NCBI GenBank assembly: GCA_009760855.2
Contig: WPIO01000020.1
Coordinates: forward strand, 622,001 to 686,000
Direction of reading: 5' to 3'
Origin: Cristatella mucedo
Taxonomy: Eukaryota > Bryozoa > Phylactolaemata > Cristatellidae
Length of the DNA stretch: 64,000 nt
In this document: piece after piece, positions 33,690-44,246 of the stretch
Layout of the letters: each line of letters opens with the position of its first letter
How positions within the stretch are numbered: position 1 is the stretch's first letter
Notes under the pieces: generated by a model
Databases searched by the model: none
Told to the model about the DNA's origin: nothing
The model's input: the letters and a program-made list of their open reading frames with translations, nothing else
Translations under genes and position numbers: made by a program

Positions 33690-34640
33690 TGCATATATTG
33701 TAATCAGTGCTTACTGTTTCGAGCTAAGGGTGCTCAAAAAGTCTTAAGGTGAATTGCTTGGCGTTTAACATCCTTAGCCAGCTTGAATGTGGGGCTGTTG
33801 CGGGCTGCCGTGCAGTAGGCCTCATAATACCTCCCTATCATTGAAAGTGCTAGGAAAAAACAGCCAACCATAACGCTTGGTGTATTTCTTTAGAGAAAAA
33901 TCAGCTGTGCTACCAAGAACATCTTTAGGTACTGGATAAGATTTTCAGACTAATATCAGCACACACAGATTTCCTTGCTATAAACAGGCATTGAATCAGC
34001 AAAAGGAGGAGCTAAATATGAGACGCCGCAAGTTGTTCCTGACTGGAAGACAACTGAGAATAGGATTAATAAAAAGCGGTAGACGTCGAAACCAATCAGC
34101 TCAGTCGAGGGGCGGGGCGAGCTGGGTGATCTTTAGAGATTGAGCGTCTGAGAGTGACAACGATCAGTCACGTGACCTCCAGAGCGGGGCTTCATTCCTG
34201 GTTATATCAGAAATTAATCATATTACGAAGGAAAACAACGTCCGGTACTAAATTACTAAAGTACAAACTAAATTGGTCGACCATTGGAGTAATTAGTGCA
34301 GATTAACATTGCATTCGTGTACCACGGTTTGCTTCGTAACCAACGAAAAATATTAAATCATGTGATTAATTGGCTCGAAAAAATTATATGCAAGTGCGTA
34401 AAAAGAGATTATGCATTAAATCAGGCAAAAATGCAGCCACGTACGTAGAACCACACACGCTTTCATACTTGCCTGTTAATGGATCAATACATGAACGCAC
34501 GTACGAACGCTCGCAAATACAAGCTGTACTAAACATAACTATCATTATTGAATCCAGTGAAAATAATTAATTTAACATCCCATAATGTTTATTGAATGAC
34601 ACGACGGCTGGCTGATCTCAACCCAGCCATTCCCGGAAGG
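33690..34640. repeat. S block, copy 1
   Basis: About 950 bases repeated at 63061-64000, where it runs off the window. They include 'gtttcgagctaagggtgctc' and a short plus-strand frame (34370-34570, QVRKKRLCIKSGKNAATYVE) kept in both copies with few changes. The frame has no signal peptide, splice context or recognised domain. The most notable content is a promoter-like cluster at 34.09-34.18 kb. Confidence 0.8.
34090..34176. promoter_or_regulatory. CCAAT / GC box / CACGTG cluster in S1
   Basis: Within 87 bases lie CCAATC (34092), GGGGCGGGGC (34109-34118) and the palindrome GTCACGTGAC (34167-34176). All three are kept in S2 (63465, 63482 and 63542) although other bases differ. This resembles a Pol II proximal promoter, but no first exon can be assigned with confidence. 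Confidence 0.45.
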
Positions 34641-36039
34641 TCACGGTGGTTACCATTCAGCTAAGACAAGCAGCATTATTTTGGTGCCGCTTTACGGGGA
34701 AAATCTTATATTTGTCTTCTCCTTCCTTCTGGGGGCGCTCAAGATGCTTATCAGTAAACGACATTTTCCTCCCTTATCAAAATAGTCGACATCTCATAAA
34801 TTACAAGGACACCATGCTTATAACCGCCGCCTTGGCCACCATCGCCACGACTGCGATCGCAATTGTCAACGTCGTTGTTAAATTCATCACCGTAAGTCGA
34901 TTTCATCACCAGTAAAAAAGCTATCGCAAGCGTCATCAAAGCTTTCAGGGCTACAGCCATTGTAGTAACCATCACCATAGTCGCCATAGTAGCAGGCATA
35001 ATTGATAGTTTTCTTGCTGCCTTTAGGACTACACGTGTCAATACAGCTACTCGGGACATCTCTGACATTGTGGCTGTCACTAAGGCTGTCTTCTATTCCC
35101 CCACCACCCCACCCCACCCGCGCCATGCTGCCCTAATCAGATTCTTAGCGTTTCTTTGCGACGGCTAGCTGACTGCTTCGAACGTGCAGTGCCAGCATTA
35201 ATGGTTCGGCGGTATGTATAGAAACTGCGACAGCGAGCGGATCTGTGGCAAAGCTCATTGCAAATTCCGGTGCAACTTTAACCAGCGAGTCGGCCATCGT
35301 CTTGCGATAGCAGGCACCGAGCAACTGACTCGGAGCTAGAACGCAGCTGCAGCGACTCTCGTTTCTGCCGCGTCACTACTTGAGTTCGTGCGGCATTGAC
35401 GCAGAATAATCCTCGGTACGTCGTCATCAGGATTCCACGTTCGGCGATGGTCGTTTGCAGCTGGAAAAGGCTGGCATTCGATCTAGATGTGTACGATTCG
35501 AAAATATTGTTGTTTCAGCACTAATTTTAATTCAACCCTGAATTATTAAAAAATATGTGGAATCCTTACCAGGGGACATGGCGTCGAATATTTAAGTAAA
35601 TTGCGACAGTTACGGTCACCCGCTCGTTTTAGCGACCTTTTTCGCCACTAGATATCCTTCAAGCAGGCAAGATGTCGTCTCTAAAATCAATATATAAGTG
35701 AAGATTTAATTGTCAAGATCTCGTTTAAGTTATTGAATCGGTTAAAATAAGTCTTTTCCTTAAGTCGTCACCGGATGTATTAGCAGTTTCGGAGTAGTCA
35801 ATGTACGTAATTGCTTTGCGGATTTTTTTAAATATCCACATTGTCTTTACCTTTCTCTTGCTTCCTCTTTGGTGTAAGCGTTTTCAATAAAAATAATCTA
35901 CCGGCATAGATTTAAGTTTGGTTTTACCCTTAAAATACATCGTACATTTATCCAGCCAAGCGACAAGAGAAACTATAGCGACAAGAGTAATAAGACAGAC
36001 CAGAAAATTGCCTTTTAAGGTCATGTTTGTGGGCTGTAA
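34641..36039. other. No gene called; Asp/Gly/Cys-rich frames of uncertain meaning
   Basis: A degenerate GAT/GGC-type trinucleotide composition at 34.75-35.10 kb gives overlapping frames on both strands. One is a minus frame with a GDYGDGYYNGC phrase; another is a plus frame of Ala/Ile/Thr ending at ATCACC|GTAAGT. I cannot tell coding from low-complexity sequence. From 35.13-36.04 kb nothing is recognised. Confidence 0.3.
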
Positions 36040-37460
36040 AACTGCAGCGGCCCACGGGCTCCGGCCGTTGCCTGGCCCTCCTAGAAGCCCACTTTCGGCA
36101 GCTACTCTCCTCCGTGTTACCAGTGACATCCTATGCAGCAACTACGACGGGAACATCACTGCCCTAGCACTGCTTGATTCATCAGCTGCCTTCGACACCA
36201 ATGACCGCAATGTCCTACTTGAACGATTGAGGACAACAATTGGTCTGGCAGACGAGGCACCGGCGTGGTTTAAATCGTACTAGTTCGATCGTGTTCGATC
36301 CGTGTCGTGTAGGGTTAGGTTTCATCCAACAGACCAGTCACGTATATGTAGAGTCCCTCAAGGGTCCGTCCTCAGTTACTTGCTGCTATCCATTTATGCT
36401 CAAGCTCAAGGGAAAGTTATTAAGGCTCGTGGAATAGGATATCACGTTTATGCTAACGATACGCAGCTGTATCTGTTGCAACAGCTGATAAACTGAATGC
36501 TTGCCTTGCCGACATTTGATACTGGATGTCGAAAATTTTTGTGGAACTAAACGACGATAAAACTGAACTGCTGCTCATAAGACACCCTAAGCGTGTTTCT
36601 GGACTATAAGTCCTTGCTCTTCTAATAGGTGATGTTGTGTGACTTCCACCTTGTCCTCAGAATTTAGGTGCCATCTTCAACAGCTGCTTAAATTTTGGAA
36701 GCTTTTTTAAGAAGACTGCTTCCACGGCTAGCCATCACGTCCGCTCCCTATCTAAGATTAGGAACTGTCTTCCACAGTGGTTTTCAAAAAACTTAACTAG
36801 CCTCTTAGTTCTTTTACGGATTGATTATTGCAATTCTCTTTTTGTCTGGTCTACCAAAAAAGCCACTCGGCCACTGCAGCTGGCTAGGAATATAGCTGCA
36901 AGGCTAGTCTTAAAATCCCAGAGGTTTACAATGTGTCTCCTTTTCCTAAAAAAGCTAGGAACGGCTGCCAGTTGGTAAATAGATACAGAGCAAAGTTCTT
37001 ACGCTGACCCACAAGGCCCGCCATGGCAAGCATCCTCCACACCTATCTGAACTGGTGCACCAGTTTCAGCCTCCTAGTGCCCTCAGGTCCTTTGTGGGCA
37101 ATAAATTAGCTGTTCCATGCCTTTACTTAAAGGTCCTCGGCGAACAAACCTTTGCTTTGCTGGTCCTAGACTGCGGAAATCACTTCTACGATTCTTACGC
37201 AACGACAACTACTCAGCTGCTGCTGATTATAGCATATTTTTTCCAGCCGTCCTGAGCTGCTAATTCCGTGTTATTTTCTACCTGAACTGCTCTCCTGACT
37301 CCGCTATGGATCCCACTTTCTCTTTGCTGTTTGAGATTAAGTCTATTGGCTAAAGAATGCGTGACGAAAGCCGCTGAGGCTGTGAGCGGGCTATACAAAA
37401 CTCTCCTGCGTAACACCCACGTAGTCTTTGTGGCTTTGCAGAGTTAGAGACGGAGATGCA
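36040..37460 (+). mobile_element. LINE-B (CR1/L2-like), RT to 3' end, decayed
   Basis: The plus strand, in shifting frames, shows an RT segment ALLDSSAAFDTNDRNVLLER (36170-36230), [14 protein letters not shown] (about 36350), [12 protein letters not shown] (36440-36475, catalytic motif with Asn for Asp), LNDDKTELLL (36550) and post-RT 'QLARNIAARLVL' (36880). The 3' UTR is shared with 24.33-24.67 kb. Stops and frameshifts are numerous. It lacks the LINE-A hairpin tail, so it is a separate family. From 37.46-38.20 kb I see only a short match to 41.43-41.49 kb ('ctgcgggac...ggcga') and no gene. Confidence 0.8.
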
Positions 37461-38202
37461 CTACACGCGGCATCTACTGACCTCGACCTTGGACCGTTGC
37501 TGCGGGACTGGCGACGAGCGATTACTTATTTACATTCGCCACAGCCCGCTCATTTAATGAGCCCACTCTTGCAACAGGTTTCCAGGCGCTAACTAGGCTA
37601 TAAACTAGGTTCATTATTGCCATTTTGCAGACCACTACTGCACAGCACCAAAGGGCCATAATACCTTTTCCCGTGTGCAGTTTGATTGACATTTACAACA
37701 AAGAAACAAACGCAACGCGTCACCATTTATAAATTAGCTCTACTGGCTCTCGGTAAGCTTATATATGCAGCTCTAAGTTCTCGCCCAGACTTTCAAGACC
37801 GGCCGTCTCTTTTACTTGGATTGTTCGTTCTTAGATAAGCGCCAACGAAGAGAGCGTCTGCGTCCTTAGGCCTTCGGGTTGTCTCATCCAAAAATGAGTT
37901 CGTCTTTTTCATTTGCTAAGAAATCTTTCAACTATTGCTACTTTTTACATAGATCTCTGACCATTAAAATGTACTGCGAAGTTGATTGCAAGAAGTCCAC
38001 TTGATTGTGCGGCCATGTTAAGCTGCTATTTTCGCCGCCGCCGTTGCCATCAGCGGTCACTCATCCTCTGCTCCTCCCTCTAGGTAGTTTCGTTGTTAAT
38101 GGTGCGGATTCTCGGCCCTGGAGTCCAGTGCTCGAATATATCTCGCTATAGCATTTGCCACCGACAAAGTTCACGCTAAAATTAACCAAGATCTCTGCCG
38201 GA

Positions 38203-38206
<4 letters not shown>

Positions 38207-38269
<63 letters not shown>

Positions 38270-38279
38270 GAGAGAGAGA
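38207..38279. repeat. (GA)n microsatellite
   Basis: About 72 bases of GA with a single GGG interruption near 38258. The Arg-Glu or Ser-Leu frames across it are artefacts. A poly-G run lies nearby at about 38372-38383. Confidence 0.95.
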
Positions 38280-38469
38280 TCTGCAGATTGCTTTAGGACA
38301 ATTGTCACATGATAGTTCCAACCGATACTCGACGCGGCTTGAGGCTACGGGCAGTGGTGGAGCCAGGGAGCGGGGGGGGGGGGCATTTGCCCTTCTAAGG
38401 AGGAGCACTGACCTGGAATGCCGCCTATTCCCTACTCAACCACCCCTAGCGTTAACGTCACCGACGAAA

Positions 38470-38612
38470 CAATTGTGTATATATATAGTTCGTTTGCATA
38501 GCGCCAAGCGAGCTTCATCTCTATTCATGCACTATACATATGCCATGGGGCACGACCCCACGACCTCAGCCAGACCTCGGTCCAGGCGATGACCTTAACC
38601 ACTGGGTCAATA
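38470..38612 (-). mobile_element. tRNA-derived SINE, decayed
   Basis: On the minus strand a head with 'gacccagtggttaaggt' and 'gaggtctggctgaggtcgtg' matches the heads of the SINEs at 2.87 and 43.3 kb. A decayed tail ('aatagagat', 'ggcgctatgcaaac') follows. The A box is close to consensus (TTGACCCAGTGG) and the B box is degraded. Confidence 0.65.
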
Positions 38613-38929
38613 TGTATGCCCTGCTTCCCATCGATGAGCAACTACTGACTTCGTGTCGAACGAACGCTACGATTGTGTGCTTTAATTTGTCGGTACATGC
38701 ATAATTTGCACCTATTTCTCGGGCTTTGCCCCTGTGAGAAAATATTTGGTTCACCTCTGGCCATAAGAGCTACTACCATTTGCCGTTATCGAGGACTTAT
38801 AGTGTACTGCTGAGTACCTGAAAACTGCAAGTCGTCAGCTGAAATGCAAGAATACCCCACCGTTGTAAGTTGGCAGAATCATCATTTTCATCTAGGCGGC
38901 AAGACCGCAAGAGTTTTTATTTAGGAGGC

Positions 38930-39594
38930 ATGCTCGTTGGTCTACCAGCAGATGCGATCAGGTGATTGCAGCTGGTGCAAAGCTCCACAGCTAGGCTAGT
39001 CTGTCGCGAGCGTTGCAGTTGCCACATCACTCATCTTCTCGCCGACCTGCACTGGCTGCCATTCAAGCAACGGATTGACTTCAAGGTTTTGTCGCTCACT
39101 TTTAAGTCACTTCATTCTTTGGCTCCAGCCTATCTCTCAGATATACTCCGCCATCAGGCCAAGCATCGTACCACCTGCTTTTCGGAATCCAACAGTCTGC
39201 AAATACCCCATCCACACGTCAAATCCTTTGGAGACCGTTCATTTAGTTCGTAAGTTCCCAAAGTCTGGAACTCCCTTCCGACCTGCATCAGAACATCCCC
39301 TGACATGACCACATTTAAAAAGAATTAAAAAACATTTAGGACAGCATTTAGTGGGTCCCTGTGATTCGTCCTTGATGTGCTTATGCTTGCTGACACTGTG
39401 CATGCTGCCACTAACCACATTTGCATGCTGACCCTGTGCATGTCACCTCTAACCATGTTATTCATTTGTTCGTTTATCAAGCATGATTTTACTCATCATT
39501 CAATTGCATTTCACTTTGCAGCAAATGTAAAGCGCCTAGAGAGAGATTAAGTTCTCTGAGGGCGCTTTATCAAGTGAATTCTTATTATTATTAT
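38930..39594 (+). mobile_element. LINE-A 3' copy
   Basis: Post-RT coding remnant, with an open frame at 38966-39253: LVCRERCSCHITHLLADLHW, then LAPAYLSDILRHQAKHRTTC. Then the 3' UTR and a well-preserved hairpin: 'aaagcgcctagagagagatt', 'agttctctgagggcgcttt', and an ATT tail ending about 39594. 5'-truncated. Confidence 0.85.
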
Positions 39595-40049
39595 GACCGG
39601 CAAGATTTTTGAGTCGGCTAGGCTAGATCCGCAATAAATGAAAAATCGTAGCGTAAAATCGTAGTGTTTATTCTACTCGAACTCGGCGATTGCTCATTGA
39701 ATGGCATTAAAGCTTCATTTCTTCGTTGTTGGCGGTCGCGTCGTGTAGGAATTGGAAGTGCCTCAGCTCGCTGCCCCCCCCCCTTTTGGGGAGGGCGCAA
39801 ATGCTGCCTCCTAGCCGCCTCAGGCTCCGCCTCTGTGTGCTACAGTACAGAGCAGCTACCCGTAGACGGACCCGTCTAATTATGCTCCTCGGCTGGGTGC
39901 GTTCGGCGCCACGCTTCAGGCTCGCCCGGGCCGCGGCGCGGCACGGCTTCAGGCTCTACGCGCGCTTGCGAACACACGTCCTCGATCCCATTTCAGAACC
40001 CGTCTGGAGAGGCACAGCTGCGGCGCGCGCGGCTCCTTCCCTGCAGAGA
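39595..40049. other. GC-rich stretch left of the LTR, no gene called
   Basis: GC and CpG content rise from about 39.7 kb (for example 'cgcccgggccgcggcgcgg'), with a C-run at about 39774-39783. Long open frames here are expected from GC-rich, stop-poor sequence and show no recognisable domain. Confidence 0.4.
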
Positions 40050-40793
40050 TGTACCCAGGCTGGGTTCAGTTGGCTGGGACCGGACGGCTATAGTGAGGGT
40101 TAGGGTCACCGGCTAGGCCGGGGTCGGACCCTACGACACGGCCGGATGTATGCGGTGACGTTAAGTCACCGGTGCTCTTGGGTACGGGAAGTTGGCCAAG
40201 TAAGTCGTGGTGTTGGAGGCTCCCGGTCTCGCCGAGTTATGCACCTGGATTCGTGCAGGCGTGCTCCGTCGATGCTGCCACGCACGCAAGGGAACTAGTA
40301 CCCAAGGCCCGAGCGGAGCTGGATAGCTCGCTCGTTGTTGACTTGTTTATACCGCGTTCCCCCCGTGTAGTGTGATCGTGACCCCCCCCCCTGTGTTTTG
40401 GCGTCTTTCGGTGGAAGCTTACGACTGTGGTAGTTGTCGACTCGGACTAGCCAAGCAGTTACTCAGCCAGCCGGGTTTTGGACGGCGTACGCTCTTACTG
40501 TTGGATTCGGAGTCGGTACAACGACAGGACTGCAGAAGCCGACTGACCCCAACTAACACGTTTCGTTCGCGCTTGCTGCGTCGTCTTGCGCCCCCGTAGT
40601 GTACTGTGTATAGGACCCTCCCTGTAGACTTGTTTAGTTCCCCTGTTGTTGTTGGCGCATGCGTTAATATAAAGAGGTTTAACCGGACGGCCGCTCGTCT
40701 TACCCTAGCTCGGCGGCATGGAGAGCGGCAGCGTGGCCGGAGGATGGCTGGGTTTGGCGGGAAATAGCCTTTGACCCCAGGAACTCGGTTACA
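40050..40793. mobile_element. Solo LTR, copy 2 (inverted relative to copy 1)
   Basis: It begins TGTACCCAGG and ends CGGTTACA, the reverse complement of LTR copy 1 with small differences (744 versus 727 bp). It is flanked by GAGA at 40046-40049 and 40794-40797. Matching landmarks include 'gcgcatgcgtta' and 'taccctagctcggcggcatg'. No internal retrovirus-like genes adjoin it. Confidence 0.78.
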
Positions 40794-40826
40794 GAGATAC
40801 ACACACCCTTAGGACACGGGTAAATG

Positions 40827-40995
40827 TTAATAATGATAATAATAATAATAATGCATCGACGGATTGCTTCGGCTGACTGAATCTTTTTCTAGGCACTCGA
40901 TGGCACAGATGCTGTATATTAAGCATTACCGAACGACTGGCGGTAACATCCAGAAGCAGCAGGCACAGTGTAAGCAGGTACAGCGACTTCCTAGT
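40827..40995 (-). mobile_element. Decayed LINE-A 3' end
   Basis: A 'taataatgataataataataa' type tail (quoted in part) is followed by a degraded hairpin ('tttttctaggcact') and 'agcaggcacagtgtaagcag', which matches the LINE-A 3' UTR phrase near 10.88 kb. Confidence 0.6.
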
Positions 40996-40999
40996 TGAC

Positions 41000-41660
41000 T
41001 GAAGGGCCGCTCCGGGCGACGCTCCTTCGGCGGTGCACGCAATCGCGATCCAACGATAGAAAAGGTCATCTTTTTTTTTTAAATAAGCCGGCGTAGCTTT
41101 TTCCGGCGGCGGGGCAGAGGGCTTGAGTGTCCCTGCCGGGCTGCACGCGCACGCCGACGCGCCGCCTCGCCCTCTGCCGGCACGCTCGGGCCAAGCGAGT
41201 TACCGAGAGAGGGTGACAACAAAACAGATCTGCGCGGCGCCCCGTGGTGCATCGACTCAGGTCTTGGTCTCTTGTGGCCGGCGGCTTTTGCAGTGCTCCA
41301 CATCAGTAGCGAGCGACCAGCACGATTGCCTTGTCAAGTCAGCTTTGCTGGCTGCTTGCTGCACTGCAACTGCCAGCGGTCACCGACCCGAGCGCGTCGT
41401 CGCCGATTGGAGGACGCGATTGCTGCCGGCCGCTCGGCGTCCGCCGACCTCGACGTTGGACTGCGGCTGCGGGACAGGCGAGCAATGGCGACCCATTCGG
41501 TCGTCGGCGCTCCTACCCTCGTACTCGCAGAAGCCGCCGCACAGTGGTGGTCTCACGGGCGGCGGCTTCCGGGCACCCTGGGCGGGGGCGGTGGGGCTTT
41601 AAGCAGGAGCCATGCGGCATGGAGCCGCGGCGGTGGCGCGGCACACTAGGTAAGCCAGTT
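41000..41660 (+). promoter_or_regulatory. CpG-island-like GC-rich segment, candidate promoter
   Basis: About 660 bases of markedly GC-rich, CpG-dense DNA inside an otherwise AT-rich window. It contains 'gattgg' (inverted CCAAT, 41404) and ends with a possible first exon and GTAAGC donor. Three long overlapping plus-strand frames and minus frames are all open because the sequence has few stops; none shows a known domain. It could also be part of an unknown GC-rich transposable element. Confidence 0.4.
41619..41649 (+). CDS. Possible first coding exon (10 codons plus one base)
   Basis: An ATG in good context (gcggcATGG) opens MEPRRWRGTL and meets CTAG|GTAAGC at 41649/41650, a good donor. It lies at the 3' edge of the CpG-rich segment, where first exons often sit. 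No second exon could be identified, so this may be chance. Confidence 0.25.
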
Positions 41661-41967
41661 TCCTTTCACGACCTTGGTCCTGATATAACGTTTTCGAATG
41701 TTGCGGTAGGTGATCATTTAATGCGCTGCAAGCAGTGATGGGAGCCGTAAAGGCTCTTCTGTCGCTGTACAAAAGAGGTTTTTGAGTCAGTATTTGCTAT
41801 TTTATTTATTGAGCTAGTATTTGCATATTTATTAATTTATCGAACTAGATCTCCCGGTGAAACGTTGGGAAAATGTGTCGGCAAGGTAATGGCAGCCCTA
41901 GAGATTACTTGTGAATTCTAGATTACAACCAAAAGTAACGGAATATGTCCCTCCCCCCAGTCATTTG

Positions 41968-42060
41968 GTAATGCTTTCTATGCAGCATCCGTAACGTGCC
42001 AAGAAAGAGATTCAGTTCTCTGAGAGTGCTATACAAATGCGCTATTTTTATTATCATCAT
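41968..42060 (+). mobile_element. LINE-A/SINE tail remnant
   Basis: 'agaaagagattcagttctct' then 'gagagtgctatacaaatgcg' is a decayed plus-oriented hairpin tail, ending in a T/A-rich stretch with ATT units. Confidence 0.5.
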
Positions 42061-42216
42061 GTGATATGCAGTAGTCAGCCGGCGGTGCTGCTGGATTGGA
42101 ACGAGTTCTCGCTGCGAGCCACCGTCGCTGCTCTACACACATAGCCCTCTGCTGCTGCAGAACAGCAAGCTTCACGCTAAGGACGATGCAGACTCAGCGT
42201 AAAACACTGTCACCAT

Positions 42217-42241
42217 AATCATCATCATCATCATCATCATC
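42217..42241. repeat. (ATC)8 microsatellite
   Basis: Eight perfect ATC units. From 42.24-43.25 kb I see no recognisable gene; frames near 42.26-42.88 kb overlap on both strands without a domain. A degraded tail ('gtatagcgtcctaagacgc') lies near 42.88 kb and a G-run at about 43.09 kb. Confidence 0.9.
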
Positions 42242-43261
42242 TATACTGCGGATATCACTGTCATTGAATACTACTCAAGGAGCGGATGATGTTTTTGTTG
42301 CGGCCGCTCTACTCTGCCACCGTAAAAACTACTCGGGTTTACCGAGGCAGCGACTCGATGCCACAGCTAAGCCTGGCATCGACGAGCCAGACCCACCGAA
42401 ACATGCCGTGCGTCGGGCAAGAACTGGCGGTAACGTTACCGCGACCTGTGTTCGTGGTCCGAGCGCTCGACTTCAGACGTTGCTACAGCGAAGCGTTTGC
42501 AAAAAAGAAATAGTGCGATGCCAGCGACGAACGCAGTCGATGCGGTCGTTGCCTGGGTGGTTGCAGTAGCAAAGACCATCAGGACAAAGGAGCAACTGTG
42601 CGGAAAAGTTCACATTAAAGCTCCTGCTCGCCTTATTACGATAAATTCCAAGAAATATCATGCCAGCGAACCGTTGTCGCACCGTTGGTAATGGTGTTTG
42701 ACTGTGCAAACACGTTCTGGCCGACTGTTGTTTCCGGCAACTGTTCTGAGCTGATTTCTTCGTTAGTCTGGCAGCGATCGTTATGCCTTTTGATAATACT
42801 TCTGATGGAAATCTCCAAATTTTGAGCAGCATGGTCATTAGTTGTGCTATTTCTTAAACATAAATAATAATTCATTTGTATAGCGTCCTAAGACGCAAGT
42901 CGGAAAACTCGGGCCTTTAGGCCAGATCCGGCCTAGCTCGTGCTCCACTCGGACCTAGCGGCTCTCTAGCTATTTATTGATGGATTCGCTGCCTCGTTGA
43001 GTTGTCTTTGTTCCCCTTCAGTCCCGACGGTTGTAGCTTAAGCTTGAACTGCTCTCGGGCACTTGTATAAAACAGACGAGCCTTGCGGGCGGGGGGGGGG
43101 AGGAATGATAAATGTCTACCCCTAGAATTTCCGTGAGCGTCCGTTACAACGGTTCATTCGTTCGTCTGACCACGCCCACACCATAGGTCAGGTGCAGTGG
43201 GCGTGCTTTCTTCTTGCCTAATATTCCTTCTTGACCTTCCGAAATGGCCGAGTAGTCCAAA

Positions 43262-43405
43262 AAGTTGGCCTACCCCTGCCCTAAGAGAACTTAATCTATA
43301 TTCAGGCGCTTCACATGTGCGACGGTGCACGAGCCGACGACCTCGGTCGGACCTCGGTCGGGGCGAGCACCCTAACCACTGGGCCACACCAGCACGGCGA
43401 GAAAA
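43262..43405 (-). mobile_element. tRNA-derived SINE
   Basis: On the minus strand the A box is TGGCCCAGTGG (perfect match to TRGYNNARNNG). It is followed by 'ttagggtgctcgccccgacc', a duplicated 'gaccgaggtc' motif, a weak B box, and the LINE-A style tail ('gaagcgcctgaatatagatt', then 'agttctcttaggg'). This is the second well-preserved member of the SINE family at 2.87 kb. Confidence 0.72.
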
Positions 43406-43779
43406 CTAATTGTTTTTGGAATTACACTCACTGAGTTTGTATGTCGACTAAAGTCGTCGTATGCAATGGCTATTACTATTACATAAGAAGGATGTCGGCT
43501 GGAAAGCAGTCAAGTAAAGGCATGCAAGCAAATCGGCAAGTGGCAAGTACTCAATCAAAGACCGAAAAGAAATGTCTCGGCATGGGAGCACTTTTGCAGT
43601 CACTCACCAAAAGGCGCTATAAGCTAGCAATCAAAATTTTAGTGAGTAATAGAGCGCTTTGAGAAGACCGTAACCAGTACGAGCATTAGTGAAACGATTG
43701 ACAATGGCATACGCGCTTTTGCTCATCGCTCTAGCAATACAAGGGAGAAAGTCAAGCGCACGTGGTTTGTGAGACATGT

Positions 43780-44246
43780 TTTTAGCATTGTGCTTACATA
43801 CACCCATTTATTTATCGCTACCATTTCTAAATTGATTTATCACATCCACTTTGAGTTCCTCGGCTCCAGTTACTAAGTCTTGCTAGCTTTTATGACCGCT
43901 CCAGAAGAATTTCATTGGAAAAGCAATACAACTCAGAGCTTAATAAACGAATCCGTTTGTGATACGACTACAGCGATCAAGAAACGACATGCTAATGAAC
44001 ATGTAGAGGCTAACATTTTCCAGACACGATTCTCACGCCTGACATGACATTCGCTTCGCCAACGGTGACTAACTTGCGTATTAGGTGCGTATTAGGTATG
44101 TATTAGGTAGCTATTAGGTATGCTCGTGCCTTGCGTGCTATAATCGTTCGTACCTACTATGAATGCTTTAATTGATCCTGTAGCGGTTCACCCAGCCCAA
44201 TCTTTGTCAAGCTCTGCTGTGAATCCCTCTTATTCAGTGCTAATCA
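43780..44246. repeat. R-block fragment
   Basis: It matches R1 19.49-19.94 kb ('attgtgcttacatacaccca', 'ggtatgctcgtgcctt'). It ends abruptly at 'gtgctaatcaa', where Q sequence starts. It has the empty version of the 60.23 kb tail insertion ('cgactacagcgatcaag'). From 43.41-43.78 kb, one short frame (43441-43662) has no recognisable domain. Confidence 0.75.

Noticed and set aside
34751-35126. Asp/Gly/Cys-rich minus frames and an Ala/Ile/Thr plus frame ending at a GTAAGT
   Set aside because: Trinucleotide-biased low-complexity sequence opens frames on both strands. There is no second copy or other support.
38061-38592. Ser-Leu and Arg-Glu rich frames on both strands
   Set aside because: They are translations of a GA/CT microsatellite. 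The same applies near 488-831 and 30.1 kb.
41079-41738. Three long overlapping plus-strand frames and one minus frame
   Set aside because: GC-rich sequence has few stop codons. The frames overlap each other and have no recognisable domain. Only the short exon with a donor is kept, as a weak candidate.
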